Of a DNA stretch of 64,000 nucleotides, positions 33,915 to 43,655 are shown in pieces. The notes below the pieces were generated by a model. That model saw nothing but the letters and a program-made list of their open reading frames with translations. It was not told the DNA's origin and made no database searches. Within the stretch, counting starts at the first letter, position 1, and every line of letters starts with the position of its first letter. Made by a program: the position numbers and the translations under genes. This stretch comes from Litorimonas sp051251645 (GTDB taxonomy: Bacteria; Pseudomonadota; Alphaproteobacteria; Caulobacterales; Maricaulaceae): assembly GCA_051251645.1 (NCBI GenBank), contig JBPOEY010000002.1, positions 620,001 through 684,000 on the forward strand. Direction: 5' to 3'.

Positions 33915-35335
33915 GCAAAATTGTCCACGAGGTCGATCTTTGCGTCATCGGTGCCGGGTCTGCGGGTCTTTCGGTTGCTTACGGCGCGTCCCACTTGGGG
34001 CGCAGTGTCGTGTTGTTTGAGCGTGAGAACATGGGCGGCGATTGCCTCAATACGGGATGCGTGCCGTCCAAAGCGCTGATTAAGGCCGCGAAAGTCGCGC
34101 ATGATCGTCGCCACGGCGCAGAATTTGGCATTGCCCCCGTCGAACCTGAGATCGACTTCAAAGCGGTCAAAGCTCATATCCAAGGCGTGATTGACCAAAT
34201 CGCGCCTGTGGATTCAGTCGAGCGCTATGAAGGGTTCGGGGTCACGGTGCTGACAGAAGATGCGCGGTTCGAAGACGAAAATACCATCGTGTCTGACAGC
34301 CATATTGTGCGCGCGAAACGTATTGTTGTGGCTGCCGGATCACGCGCCTCTGCGCCGCCGATCCCGGGTCTCAAAGACGTGCCTTACCTGACCAATGAGT
34401 CCATTTTCCAAGTCCCGACCCTGCCGAAACATCTGATGATTATTGGTTCCGGTCCCATTGGTCTGGAAATGGGGCAGAGCTTCCGGCGTCTTGGGTCCAA
34501 AGTGACCATCATTGACATTGCTGAACCGCTCGGTGGCTCTGACCCCGATCATGCCAAAGTGCTGATTGATGCGTTAAAGGCTGAGGGCGTCAATTTCCGC
34601 GCGCCGGTCAAGACCAAGCGCATCTCCAAAACCGCGCGCACGATTAAGATTGAGTTTGAAGACGGCGAAACGATCACAGGCTCGCACTTGTTGGTGGCTG
34701 CGGGTCGCGCTCCCAATGTTGACACGCTTGCGCTCGAAAAAGGCGGGGTGAAGTATGACCGGGCCGGGATTGATACGGATGAAGCGCTGCGCACGTCTAA
34801 TCCGCGCGTCTATGCGGCGGGCGATATTGTCGCGGGTAAAGGCGGGCTCACCCATGCCGCGGGCCATCACGCCGGTGCGTTGATCAAGAACCTCTATTTC
34901 ATGCCGCCAGGACTGGGGTCGATGTTCGCTAAGGCGACCACCAACCGCATGCCCGCCGTCATCTATACCCAGCCAGAGCTTGGCACGATTGGCGCGGGCC
35001 ATGAAGACGCCGCGAAAACGGTGCATTTCGACTTTGAAGAAAATGATCGCTCAATCGCTGAACGGGACTTAGTCGGTGGGGTGAAGCTTTATCTCAATCG
35101 CAAGTCCAAGATTATCGGCGCATCCTGCGTGGGGTCCCAAGCTGGCGAGATCATCAACACAATTAGCCTCGCTATGGCGGGTGGGTTAAAGCTGAGCCAG
35201 ATTACATCGATGATTTCTCCCTACCCCACACGGACAGAAGTCGTGAAACGGGCGGCTTCAAGCCACTTCACAGCGACGATTTTCGGTCCGAAAGCCAAGG
35301 CGCTGTCCGGGTTCTGGACGAAGTTTCAGAAATAG
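33911..35335 (+). CDS. FAD-dependent pyridine nucleotide-disulfide oxidoreductase (mercuric reductase/lipoamide dehydrogenase-like)
   Basis: A 474-residue flavoprotein. The FAD site is VIGAGSAGLS, the redox disulfide is in GGDCLNTGCVPSKAL, the NAD site is IIGSGPIGLEMG and the second FAD block is VYAAGDIV. The C-terminal helix reads MISPYPTRTEV in place of the HAHPT active-site motif of lipoamide dehydrogenase, so it is not a standard Lpd. It has no N-terminal heavy-metal domain and no C-terminal Cys pair, so mercury reduction is doubtful. Translational coupling to the TVP38 membrane protein suggests a shared but unknown redox or membrane task. Confidence 0.88.
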   Translation: MSKIVHEVDLCVIGAGSAGLSVAYGASHLGRSVVLFERENMGGDCLNTGCVPSKALIKAAKVAHDRRHGAEFGIAPVEPEIDFKAVKAHIQGVIDQIAPVDSVERYEGFGVTVLTEDARFEDENTIVSDSHIVRAKRIVVAAGSRASAPPIPGLKDVPYLTNESIFQVPTLPKHLMIIGSGPIGLEMGQSFRRLGSKVTIIDIAEPLGGSDPDHAKVLIDALKAEGVNFRAPVKTKRISKTARTIKIEFEDGETITGSHLLVAAGRAPNVDTLALEKGGVKYDRAGIDTDEALRTSNPRVYAAGDIVAGKGGLTHAAGHHAGALIKNLYFMPPGLGSMFAKATTNRMPAVIYTQPELGTIGAGHEDAAKTVHFDFEENDRSIAERDLVGGVKLYLNRKSKIIGASCVGSQAGEIINTISLAMAGGLKLSQITSMISPYPTRTEVVKRAASSHFTATIFGPKAKALSGFWTKFQK

Positions 35336-35410
35336 GCGCGCTCACGCCTCTATCTGCAAAGGCCACAAAACTTTAATGTCGCTCGCGTCCTCGCGCGCTA
35401 TAGTCTGTTT

Positions 35411-36895
35411 ATGTCTGCCTCTACGTCACGCCCTGTTCTGTCTTATGCCTTCGCCCGGCAACATGGCGTGATCGCGATGCCGGGCGCAGATGGCGGGGTC
35501 ATTTTGGCCCATAAAGCGCAAACGTCGCGTGACGCCTTGATCGAAGCGCGGCGCGTTGTGGGCCATGCCGTGTCGCGGCAAACCCTGTCGCCCGAAGCGT
35601 TCGAGCAACAGTTGTCAGGCCTTTATGCCCAAGCGGATTTGGCCGGTGCGTCCGAGGACGCGCTCGGCGCGCCACAAGACTTGTCGGCTTTGGCGGATGG
35701 CCTTCCGCGCACATCGGATTTGCTCGACAGCTCTGATGATGCGCCGATCATCCGGCTTATCAATGGTATTTTGCAAGAAGCTATCCGGTCCCGCGCGTCA
35801 GACATTCATATTGAACCTTATGAAGAACGGCTCGCTGTTCGACTTCGGATTGACGGGACACTGTCCGAAGCTTTGTCCCTGCCAGCCCGTCTCGCGCCGG
35901 CCCTGACGAGCCGGGTCAAAGTCATGAGCCGTCTTGATATTGCGCAAAAACGTATCCCGCAGGATGGACGATTTTCGCTTAATCTGGGCGAACGCGCGAT
36001 TGATCTGCGGGTCTCGACTTTACCGTCGCGCCACGGCGAGCGGGTCGTGATGCGGATTTTGGAAAAAGATAATCAACGCATGGCACTCGAAGAACTGGGC
36101 ATGGATGCGGATGTCCAGGCCACATTCGCCGCCGCGCTCGCGCGGCCCAATGGTATTATTCTCGTCACCGGGCCGACGGGCTCGGGCAAGACGACCTCGC
36201 TCTATGCGGCTTTGTCGCGCCTGAATGACGGCTCGCGGAATATTTTGACGGTCGAAGACCCGGTTGAATATGCGCTGGATGGGATTGGTCAAACCCAAGT
36301 TAATAATGCCGTCGGGATGAGCTTTGCCGCAGGGCTGCGTGCGATCCTGCGCCAAGATCCGGATGTGGTCATGGTCGGCGAAATTCGCGATCCGGAAACG
36401 GCGGAGATTGCCGTGCAAGCCTCGCTGACGGGCCATCTCGTGCTCTCAACCGTCCACACCAATAGCGCCATCGCCTCCGTCGCCCGTCTGCGCGATATGG
36501 GCGTAGAGCCGTTCCTTTTGTCTTCAACCTTGACGGCGCTGGTCGCACAGCGCTTGGTCCGTCGCCTCTGCGAGGATTGCAAAATCCCTTATACGCCGAG
36601 TGCCGCTGAGTTAGCTGAGCTGGGACTCACGCTCAAAAACCCGACATTTTATAAGCCCGTCGGCTGTCCGAAATGCGCAAACGTCGGCTACTCCGGACGG
36701 CTCGGCATTTACGAAATTGTGCCGATGGACGAAACTTTGCGCGGGATGATCCATGCCGGTGCGACCGAAAGTGCCATGGCGGCGCATGCGTTTAAAACCC
36801 GTCAGACTTTGCTCGATGATGGGGCGGTAACGGTCGCAAAGGGTTTAACGAGCTCGGACGAAGTGCTGCGCGTTTGCCGTTCGGATGAGGTTTAA
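35411..36895 (+). CDS. gspE: Type II secretion ATPase GspE
   Basis: The cytoplasmic hexameric ATPase that drives pseudopilus assembly. Walker A is GPTGSGKTTS, the Asp box and Walker B are around DPDVVMVGEIRD, and the His box is STVHTN. A zinc-binding tetracysteine (CEDC and CPKC) lies near the C-terminus. The N-terminal domain of about 110 residues contacts GspL. It opens the operon gspEFGHIJKLM, with GspF starting two bases after its stop. Confidence 0.95.
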   Translation: MSASTSRPVLSYAFARQHGVIAMPGADGGVILAHKAQTSRDALIEARRVVGHAVSRQTLSPEAFEQQLSGLYAQADLAGASEDALGAPQDLSALADGLPRTSDLLDSSDDAPIIRLINGILQEAIRSRASDIHIEPYEERLAVRLRIDGTLSEALSLPARLAPALTSRVKVMSRLDIAQKRIPQDGRFSLNLGERAIDLRVSTLPSRHGERVVMRILEKDNQRMALEELGMDADVQATFAAALARPNGIILVTGPTGSGKTTSLYAALSRLNDGSRNILTVEDPVEYALDGIGQTQVNNAVGMSFAAGLRAILRQDPDVVMVGEIRDPETAEIAVQASLTGHLVLSTVHTNSAIASVARLRDMGVEPFLLSSTLTALVAQRLVRRLCEDCKIPYTPSAAELAELGLTLKNPTFYKPVGCPKCANVGYSGRLGIYEIVPMDETLRGMIHAGATESAMAAHAFKTRQTLLDDGAVTVAKGLTSSDEVLRVCRSDEV

Positions 36896-36897
36896 GG

Positions 36898-38115
36898 GTG
36901 GACGCATTTGATTATGCCGCGCTTGATGCATCCGGCGCGCGCCGGAAGGGCACGCTCATGGCGAGCTCAGCGCGCGCGGCGCGTGATCAGTTGCGGGCGC
37001 GTCGGCTCACGCCCGTCGAGATTAAACCATCGCGTCAAAAGTCAAAAAGCGGCGAACAAGAGACGAAAAGTGGTGGCGGCCGGGTTAAGCGCGCCCATAT
37101 TACGCGCGCGGCGCGGCAGCTCGCGATCTTGATTTCTGCGTCTACCCCTGTCGAAGAAGCTTTACGCATCACCGCGCTCCAATTTGAAAAATCCCGTCTG
37201 CGGGGCGTTCTTTTGGATGCCCGCAGTCAAGTGATGGAAGGCGCGCGCCTGTCTGAGGCGTTGGCGCGCCATCCTGATGTATTCGATTCCCTTTTCACCT
37301 CTATGGTTGCAGCGGGCGAAACAGCGGGGCAGCTCGGCCCTGTGCTAGAACGCCGGGCCGATGATATGGAAGCGGCGGATGTCATCCGTCGCAAAATCCT
37401 CGGCGCGACGGTTTATCCGATCTTATTGCTCGCGATCGCCCTCATTGTGACGGTGATTTTGCTGACATTGGTTGTGCCCAAAGTGGCAGAACAATTCACC
37501 CTATTAGGCGAAGAGTTGCCGCCGCTCACGCGCGGAACAATTGCGGCATCAGAGTTTTTGCAATCAAATTGGTGGGCGATCTTGATTGTGATTGGGGGCG
37601 CTTACGCTCTGTTTGCCGTCTGGAAACGGTCCTCTGCGGGTCGCCGCCAATGGGACGCGACCAAGCTGCGCTTACCGGTCATTGGGCGGATTATTCGTAA
37701 TCTCGAAGCGGCGCGGTTCTCGCGCACGATTGCCGGGTTGATTTCCGCGGGAACACCGGCGCTGACAGCGATGGAAACGGCGCGGCATACGCTGCGAAAC
37801 GTGGTCATGAGGGGGGCTGTCGGTGATGCCACGCTGCGGGTCCGCGAAGGCGCGCCGATTAGCGCGGCGTTGAAACAAACCAACGTCTTCCCGCCGCTCG
37901 TCGTCCAAATGGTGCTAGGCGGCGAAGCGTCCGGCAAAACCGGACCGATGTTCGCGAAGTCGGCGGACTATCTTGAGGGTGAGTTTGAAGCGGCCACACA
38001 GGTTTTTCTCAGCCTGTTGGAACCACTCATTATTATCGTGATCGGCGGGATCGTGCTGCTCATTGCCGCTGCGATCTTCCTGCCCATTCTGCAACTTAAT
38101 ACGCTTAGTTTTTAG
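36898..38115 (+). CDS. gspF: Type II secretion inner-membrane platform protein GspF
   Basis: A 405-residue platform protein with two GspF/PilC cytoplasmic domains and three membrane helices (centres near residues 180, 228 and 385). Family features are QLAILISASTPVEEALR, MVAAGETAGQLGPVLE and the paired MVLGGEASGKTGPM. It starts at GTG 36898, two bases after gspE. It is thought to connect the ATPase with the pseudopilus. Confidence 0.94.
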   Translation: MDAFDYAALDASGARRKGTLMASSARAARDQLRARRLTPVEIKPSRQKSKSGEQETKSGGGRVKRAHITRAARQLAILISASTPVEEALRITALQFEKSRLRGVLLDARSQVMEGARLSEALARHPDVFDSLFTSMVAAGETAGQLGPVLERRADDMEAADVIRRKILGATVYPILLLAIALIVTVILLTLVVPKVAEQFTLLGEELPPLTRGTIAASEFLQSNWWAILIVIGGAYALFAVWKRSSAGRRQWDATKLRLPVIGRIIRNLEAARFSRTIAGLISAGTPALTAMETARHTLRNVVMRGAVGDATLRVREGAPISAALKQTNVFPPLVVQMVLGGEASGKTGPMFAKSADYLEGEFEAATQVFLSLLEPLIIIVIGGIVLLIAAAIFLPILQLNTLSF

Positions 38116-38124
38116 GACTCCGTC

Positions 38125-38571
38125 ATGCAAAAGCCCGAGACAGAAACCACCCGTCGATCAAATGATGACGGCTTTACCCTGACCGAGGTCCTCGTCACCA
38201 TGGCGATCATTGGCTTGCTGGCAACGGGCGTCGTGCTGGCGGTATTGCCACGCCTCGGCGATGCGTCGATCACCAAAGCCCGTGCCGATATCGCATCTTA
38301 TGAAACGGCGCTGGAATTCTATCGTTTGGATCATTTTCGCTACCCGAGTGAACAGGATGGATTGCAAGCGTTAGTCGAAGCCCCGTCGACTGTGGACGCC
38401 GCAAAATATCCGGATGAAGGCTATGTGCAACAGCTGCGCAATGATCCGTGGGGCAATGCTTATGTCTATCGTAATCCGGGTGAAACGGGTCCGTTTGATC
38501 TGCTGAGCTACGGCGCGGATGGTCAAGAAGGTGGGGAAGGCCCGGATGCCGACATCACCAATTCGCAATAA
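38125..38571 (+). CDS. gspG: Major pseudopilin GspG
   Basis: The main pseudopilus subunit. A 16-residue leader ends at Gly before the prepilin cleavage site FTLTEVLVTM, with Glu at position 5 of the mature protein. The C-terminal part has the GspG signature WGNAYVYRNPGETGPFDLLSYGADG with its calcium-site Asp residues (in parts: DPWGNAY, YGADG). 148 residues, normal. GspH starts inside its 3' end. Confidence 0.95.
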   Translation: MQKPETETTRRSNDDGFTLTEVLVTMAIIGLLATGVVLAVLPRLGDASITKARADIASYETALEFYRLDHFRYPSEQDGLQALVEAPSTVDAAKYPDEGYVQQLRNDPWGNAYVYRNPGETGPFDLLSYGADGQEGGEGPDADITNSQ

Positions 38572-39043
38572 GACGAGCGGACATCGCAATCGCGAGGCGG
38601 GCTTTTCGCTTGTTGAGCTGCTCGCTGTGCTCGCGATCCTGTCGCTTATGCTCGGGGCTGTGGTGTTTAACTTACCGAAACCCCGCAGCGAGACGGACCG
38701 CGTGAGCGCCTCCATGGTTGCGCAAGTCTCTCGTTTCTTGGATGACGGCGCGGTCGCGGGCGAAATGCGCGCGCTCGGTTTGGACGGGGATGCGCTCGTG
38801 CTGTTCCGGCATGACGGGCGAACTTGGTCGCGCGCGGGCGATCTGCAATGGCCTGATGATGCCCGTGTCACGTTTGAGCGGAATGGTGACCGGATCGCTC
38901 TGCCAGAGATCGCCGAACCCACCCTCTTGTTTGAGCCCTATGGCGCGGTTCCAGACTTCATATTGACGTTTGGCGCGCGCGAGGGGCAATATAAGCTGAC
39001 CGCTGATGCCCGCGGACGCATCGTTCGGACGGTCGAGCGATGA
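38546..39043 (+). CDS. gspH: Minor pseudopilin GspH
   Basis: A minor pseudopilin with leader ending in EAG before FSLVELLAVLAIL and a C-terminal GspH beta domain. The start at ATG 38546 is preferred over 38519 because GGGGAAGG precedes it. It overlaps gspG by 26 bases. 165 residues. Confidence 0.88.
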   Translation: MPTSPIRNKTSGHRNREAGFSLVELLAVLAILSLMLGAVVFNLPKPRSETDRVSASMVAQVSRFLDDGAVAGEMRALGLDGDALVLFRHDGRTWSRAGDLQWPDDARVTFERNGDRIALPEIAEPTLLFEPYGAVPDFILTFGAREGQYKLTADARGRIVRTVER

Positions 39044-39450
39044 GACGCGCCCCAAATGATGCGGGCTTCACCTTGGTCGAAGTGCTGGTCAGCCTCGCGA
39101 TTTTCAGTCTCGCGATTGTCGGATTGAACCGCGCCGCGACGCTGGCCGTGTCCGGTACATCGGCGTTGCAAATCCGAACCCATGCGGGGTTTGTCGCAGA
39201 TAATGCCGTGGTCCTGACACGGATTGCGCCGCTGGAACTGGGCATTGAGCGTTTCGAAGCCGCATCCGGCGGGATGGACTTCGACGTGGTCACGGAGACG
39301 AGCCCGACAGAGCAAGCCGGATTTTATGAAATCACCGCGCAAGTATTTGAGAGGGACCAAGAGCGTGTCGTGTCTGACCGCCGGGCCTTTCGATATGAGG
39401 CCCAGACACAGACTGTCTCCACAACCTCAGATGAGGCGGATGACGAGTGA
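39040..39450 (+). CDS. gspI: Minor pseudopilin GspI
   Basis: A 136-residue minor pseudopilin. The leader ends in DAG before FTLVEVLVSLAIF, and the conserved N-terminal helix runs to about residue 35. With GspJ and GspK it should form the tip complex. It overlaps both neighbours by four bases (ATGA). Confidence 0.88.
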   Translation: MRRAPNDAGFTLVEVLVSLAIFSLAIVGLNRAATLAVSGTSALQIRTHAGFVADNAVVLTRIAPLELGIERFEAASGGMDFDVVTETSPTEQAGFYEITAQVFERDQERVVSDRRAFRYEAQTQTVSTTSDEADDE

Positions 39451-40058
39451 CGTCGTGCGCGGCTCATAATCCCGACCGGCAGGCCGGCTTCACGCTGGTT
39501 GAAGTGTTGGTCTCCATGTTTATTTTCTCGCTCATCAGCATTGGCGCGCTGATCGCTTTAACGGCAACATTGGATGCGCGAGAACGGTCCGAGGCGCGAA
39601 TTGAACAGGTTGAACGGCTCGCGGCGGCGCGCCGGGTCATGGCGGATGATTTCGCGGCGATGACGTTGCGACAGAACCGCGATGGGCTCGGGGGTTTCAT
39701 CGATCTTTCGCGCGAAGCGGCGCAAACTGATGCGTTTACGCTGACCCGACGGGCTCGCCCTAATCCCGACGGCGCTTTTGCACGCGGTGACTTACTGCGC
39801 GTGTCTTGGCGCGTTGAAAACGGGCAATTGATCCGGTCGTTCCTCCCGCATGAAAATCCAGCCTATGTCGAACCACCAATAGACCGGGTTGTATTAGACG
39901 GGGTAGAGAAAATAGAGGTTTATCCTATTTTCCGAGAGGTAGAGATACGCTCAATTGTCATCCCGGACGCATTGGCGAGAGCGAATGCAGTGTCCATTAC
40001 ACTGATCCATAAAGACGGCACGACGACCCGTCATGTCTTTGAGCTTTCCAATGCATAA
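39447..40058 (+). CDS. gspJ: Minor pseudopilin GspJ
   Basis: A 203-residue minor pseudopilin with leader ending in QAG before FTLVEVLVSMFIF. The C-terminal domain is larger than in GspI, as expected for GspJ, and includes RVSWRVENGQL. It starts with GTG at 39447 overlapping gspI by four bases, and its end overlaps gspK. Confidence 0.88.
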   Translation: MTSCAAHNPDRQAGFTLVEVLVSMFIFSLISIGALIALTATLDARERSEARIEQVERLAAARRVMADDFAAMTLRQNRDGLGGFIDLSREAAQTDAFTLTRRARPNPDGAFARGDLLRVSWRVENGQLIRSFLPHENPAYVEPPIDRVVLDGVEKIEVYPIFREVEIRSIVIPDALARANAVSITLIHKDGTTTRHVFELSNA

Positions 40059-41079
40059 GCGCGACGACGGCACAGTCCTGCTCAGCACCTTGCTGGTGCT
40101 CAGCTTAATGAGCGCGGTGGCGCTGGCGCTGTTGGCGACAGTCCGAACCTCAGTCGTGCGGACGGGTGAATTGGCGGCGCGATCACAGGCAGATCTCTAT
40201 GCGCAAGGCGCGCGAGATTTCGTGCAAAGCCAGCTTAACCTTGTCGTCGGGGTTGAGGGGGCGGCGCTCAATGCGCAGCTGACCTCAGGGGCGCCGATTG
40301 TGCTGCCGTTCGACAATGGGTCGATCACGATGGCTGTCAGCGACGGGACGCATTGTTTTCGGTTGAGCGCCTTATCCAACGCCGCAGGGCTTGGATCGGA
40401 CACGGCGCAGCAAAGGTTTGATTTCCTTATGCAAGCGCTCGGCGTCGACCCAAACCGGGCCGCGCGGATTGCTGCGGCTGCAGTCGATTGGGTCGATAGG
40501 GATAGCGAAACGCGGCCGGGTGGGGCGGAGGATGGAACCTATTTATCGCGACACGATGCGCACCGCACCGCGAATGTTCCGATGCAATCGGTCACGGAGC
40601 TTCGTGCTATTAACGAGATGGACGAGCCCTTGTTTCGCTTATTATTGCCGTATCTGTGTCTCGGTACGGTGGGCACACAAACGCAATTTAATATCGACAC
40701 GGCGACGGAGCGTCACGCCCCAGTCCTCGCTGCGATCTTAGGGGGTGGGTCGCAAGCCCTCCAGATGGCGGTCGATTTGATCGTTGAGCGTCCGCCGGAG
40801 GGCTACGGATCAGAGCAAGCTCTGCTCCCGATCCTTGTTGCGCGAAACTTTGACACGGCCGCGGTGCAGCTTAGCGACATCGTCTTTGCCCCGACGCGCG
40901 TGGTGGCGGAAACGATTATTCGCTTCGGCGCGGTGGAGCAGATGCAGCTCTTGGCCTATGAAGGGCTGGACAGTAGGCAGCCCGCCCTTTCATACCGGGC
41001 ATGGGGATGGGACGAATTTCCGTCTGTCGCTTGGGCTCAATTGCAGCCCGTAACCGATCAAGGGGACGCACCACAGTGA
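40051..41079 (+). CDS. gspK: Minor pseudopilin GspK
   Basis: The largest minor pseudopilin, capping the pseudopilus tip. The leader ends in DDG before TVLLSTLLVLSLM; Glu5 is absent, as is usual for GspK. The body carries the GspK SAM-like domain with AAVDWVDRD and a lipase-box-free alpha domain. ATG 40051 is preferred, ATG 40033 is possible. Both overlap gspJ. About 342 residues. Confidence 0.86.
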   Translation: MHKRDDGTVLLSTLLVLSLMSAVALALLATVRTSVVRTGELAARSQADLYAQGARDFVQSQLNLVVGVEGAALNAQLTSGAPIVLPFDNGSITMAVSDGTHCFRLSALSNAAGLGSDTAQQRFDFLMQALGVDPNRAARIAAAAVDWVDRDSETRPGGAEDGTYLSRHDAHRTANVPMQSVTELRAINEMDEPLFRLLLPYLCLGTVGTQTQFNIDTATERHAPVLAAILGGGSQALQMAVDLIVERPPEGYGSEQALLPILVARNFDTAAVQLSDIVFAPTRVVAETIIRFGAVEQMQLLAYEGLDSRQPALSYRAWGWDEFPSVAWAQLQPVTDQGDAPQ

Positions 41080-42128
41080 CCGACATGATCTTGATCTTGC
41101 CAGAGGACCCAACCGGTGACGCGCTACTCGCTCGGCGTGTCCGCGACGGGATTGAAACGCTGCGCGGTGATGTGGATGTCCTCACCCCGACGCTGCGCGC
41201 GCCCTATGCGATTATTCTCCCGGGCCAGCATGTGCGGGCGTTTCTGACAGACCTCCCAGAGAAAATTCGCGGTCCGGAACGGGTCAGTGTCGCGCGCTTT
41301 GCTCATGAAGATCAACTCGCGACGGATTTGGATGATCTCCACCTTGTTATCGGAACGGGCGATCCGGCGCCAACCTTGATGGTTGCGCACACGGTCATGG
41401 CGGCGGTGTTAGAGCGTTTCGATCCGCACCATATCTATGCCGACTTTGATGCACTGGCGGGTTTGGCGGGCGGCGCTATTCGCCTGCTCGACCGTGTCGT
41501 GACACCGGGGCCGCAAGGGGATGCTGTCGATCCCGATTGGGCGGAGACGTCTGGTACGGTTTATGATGATGACACATTGGACCGGGCGCTTTTCGAGCGG
41601 ATCGAGAGTGGAGCCGCGCTTAACTTGCGCAGCGGGGCCTATCGTCGTCGCACGCAAATACAGGCGGGGCCGTGGGCGCGAGTCGCGGCGGTGGCGGTCG
41701 TGTGTGGCCTGCTCGGTCTTGGTCTGACACTGGCGAATGCGCGGGCGACGTCGGCGCAGGCGGACGCGGTGCAAGGCAAAGCAGAAGCGCTTTACACGCA
41801 GGTGACGGGACAGCCCGCTCCGGATAATCTGGCCCGTGCCGCGCGCAGTGCGGGATCGTCCGATATGGACCCGGCCGCCTTCTTGGCCCTGTCTGATACA
41901 TTGTTCACGGCCATGGCCGCGCATCCCGATATTACGGTGGAGCGGCTGTCCTATGAGGTCCGCGAAAATAGCTTACGATTACGCTTAATCTATCCGGGGT
42001 TTGAAGCGGCGGGGGCGTTGGAGCGCACTGTGGCGGCCTCTGGCGCGCAATTCGTGACCGGTGGGGTGCGTGAACAAAATGGCCGCTTCATTGGCGATGC
42101 CTCGCTCACCTCAGGAGGCGGATCATGA
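41076..42128 (+). CDS. gspL: Type II secretion protein GspL
   Basis: Inner-membrane linker between the ATPase and the periplasmic machinery. The N-terminal 200 residues form the cytoplasmic actin-like GspL domain (LILPEDPTG onward), followed by a single membrane helix around VAAVAVVCGLLGLGLTLA and a small periplasmic ferredoxin-like domain. The GTG start at 41076 overlaps the gspK stop as GTGA; the frame is open 25 codons upstream but without similarity. 350 residues. Confidence 0.86.
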   Translation: MTDMILILPEDPTGDALLARRVRDGIETLRGDVDVLTPTLRAPYAIILPGQHVRAFLTDLPEKIRGPERVSVARFAHEDQLATDLDDLHLVIGTGDPAPTLMVAHTVMAAVLERFDPHHIYADFDALAGLAGGAIRLLDRVVTPGPQGDAVDPDWAETSGTVYDDDTLDRALFERIESGAALNLRSGAYRRRTQIQAGPWARVAAVAVVCGLLGLGLTLANARATSAQADAVQGKAEALYTQVTGQPAPDNLARAARSAGSSDMDPAAFLALSDTLFTAMAAHPDITVERLSYEVRENSLRLRLIYPGFEAAGALERTVAASGAQFVTGGVREQNGRFIGDASLTSGGGS

Positions 42129-42580
42129 TCGCGCAGCTGTCAGCGTGGTGGGACGGGCGCGAACCGCGCGAACGGCTTTTGCTCGGAGTTCTGTCGGGCC
42201 TCGTGGCCGTTTTTCTGATTATATTCGCGGTAGTCCTACCGCTCCAAGCGGCAACCTCTAACGCACAGTCTGATCTTCTTCGCGCGAAGTCCAACCTCGC
42301 GCTCGTATCTCGTCTGACGCCCAACCAAGGCACAGCGGGGCCGCGCGCACCATTTGACAGATCAGTCCTAATCACCGTCGCGCGCGCCCAAAATGTGAAG
42401 CTCACACGGGTACAGCCGGACGGAGAGGGCGCGTTTTCTGTCTGGATTGACGACGCTGAAACGCAAGCGCTCTATGGGTTTTTCAACGATCTAATCGGGG
42501 CCTATGCGGTGACGCTGGACCGGGTGGTGGTGAGCGCGGATGCCAATGGACGATTGAGCGCGCAATTTACGGTCGGATAA
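42125..42580 (+). CDS. gspM: Type II secretion protein GspM
   Basis: A 151-residue protein with a short cytoplasmic N-terminus, one membrane helix (LLLGVLSGLVAVFLIIFAVV region) and a periplasmic GspM domain that pairs with GspL. It overlaps gspL by four bases and ends the operon; no gspN, gspO, gspC or gspD follows. Confidence 0.83.
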   Translation: MIAQLSAWWDGREPRERLLLGVLSGLVAVFLIIFAVVLPLQAATSNAQSDLLRAKSNLALVSRLTPNQGTAGPRAPFDRSVLITVARAQNVKLTRVQPDGEGAFSVWIDDAETQALYGFFNDLIGAYAVTLDRVVVSADANGRLSAQFTVG

Positions 42581-42585
42581 ATGCG

Positions 42586-43581
42586 CTAGAACGTAATTTT
42601 GACGAGGTCGTCCATCGCGCCGTCAATGTTGGGGAACTGAAAGTGATAGCCATCCTGCATCGTCCGTTTGGGACGAACGAGTTGACCGCGCAATAAGATC
42701 GAGGACCGCTCGACCCCGACGATGCGTTTGACGACCCAAGCGGGGACGGACCAAACAATGGGACGGCGCAAGCGTTTCGCGAACGCTTGGGTGAAGACAC
42801 GGTTTGTGACCGGATAGGGCGCGACGGCATTATAGCGACCTGACAGGCCCGGATTATCAATGACCCACAGCAAGATGCCGACCATGTCGTCGAGATGGAT
42901 CCACGGGAATATCTGCTTTCCGCTACCGATTATCGCGCCAAGGCCCAAACAGAAGGGCATGCGGATGATAGGAAGAAACCCGCGCGATTTTCCGATGCGC
43001 CAGAATCGCGTTAGCCAAGACTTACGCTCGATCGCGCCCAGAACCACGCCGATGCGAAGTCGGACATGGCGAACACGGGTCGTATCCACCCCTTTGGCGG
43101 CCCGCTCCCAAGCCCCAACAAGTTCCGCCGGAAAGTCCTTTGTGCCGTCAGCTTGCAATTGGGGTTCGCTATATTCATCCAACTCAATCGGCGCTTCGCC
43201 TTGGTTCATCTCTTTGGTGCCGTAGAAACATTTTCCTGCCGTCGAAACGAAAACCTCGGGCGCATTCGGTTGCGCATTGATGGCCGCGACGAGGGCTTCT
43301 GTCGTTTCAATCCGCGAGTTGATGACTTCGTCGCGATAGGCGTCGTTCCAACGGCGGGATAGGTCGAGAATGTGCTGACCGGCTAAGTTCACCACCGCGT
43401 CGCAGTTTGGTAAACCGTCGGCGCGCAGCGCGTCCCAGCTGATCCGTTCGTCACCGGGGGTCCGGGAAATCCAAGTGACGCGGTCACCGCGGGCGCGCAG
43501 GGCGTCGGTTAAGGCTCGCCCGATAAAGCCGCTCCCGCCGCCAATGACGATATGTTTCGAAGGGGTGTGCGGTGGCGTCAT
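42586..43581 (-). CDS. TIGR01777 family epimerase-like protein
   Basis: A 331-residue extended-SDR protein. The cofactor site is GGGSGFIGRALTDAL, followed by DAVVNLAG and a C-terminal DUF1731 domain with a terminal PKRTMQDGYHF-like block. The TIGR01777 group (YfcH/SDR39U1) is near universal but without an assigned substrate. It converges with gspM (six bases apart). Repeat copy B lies between it and lptB upstream. Confidence 0.88.
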   Translation of the reverse strand: MTPPHTPSKHIVIGGGSGFIGRALTDALRARGDRVTWISRTPGDERISWDALRADGLPNCDAVVNLAGQHILDLSRRWNDAYRDEVINSRIETTEALVAAINAQPNAPEVFVSTAGKCFYGTKEMNQGEAPIELDEYSEPQLQADGTKDFPAELVGAWERAAKGVDTTRVRHVRLRIGVVLGAIERKSWLTRFWRIGKSRGFLPIIRMPFCLGLGAIIGSGKQIFPWIHLDDMVGILLWVIDNPGLSGRYNAVAPYPVTNRVFTQAFAKRLRRPIVWSVPAWVVKRIVGVERSSILLRGQLVRPKRTMQDGYHFQFPNIDGAMDDLVKITF

Positions 43582-43655
43582 GCGACTTTGATTGCAGAAC
43601 GGGCGTTAGCAATCGACTAAAATCGACGCTTTCAGTGATGTTGGGGTGATCGCAT

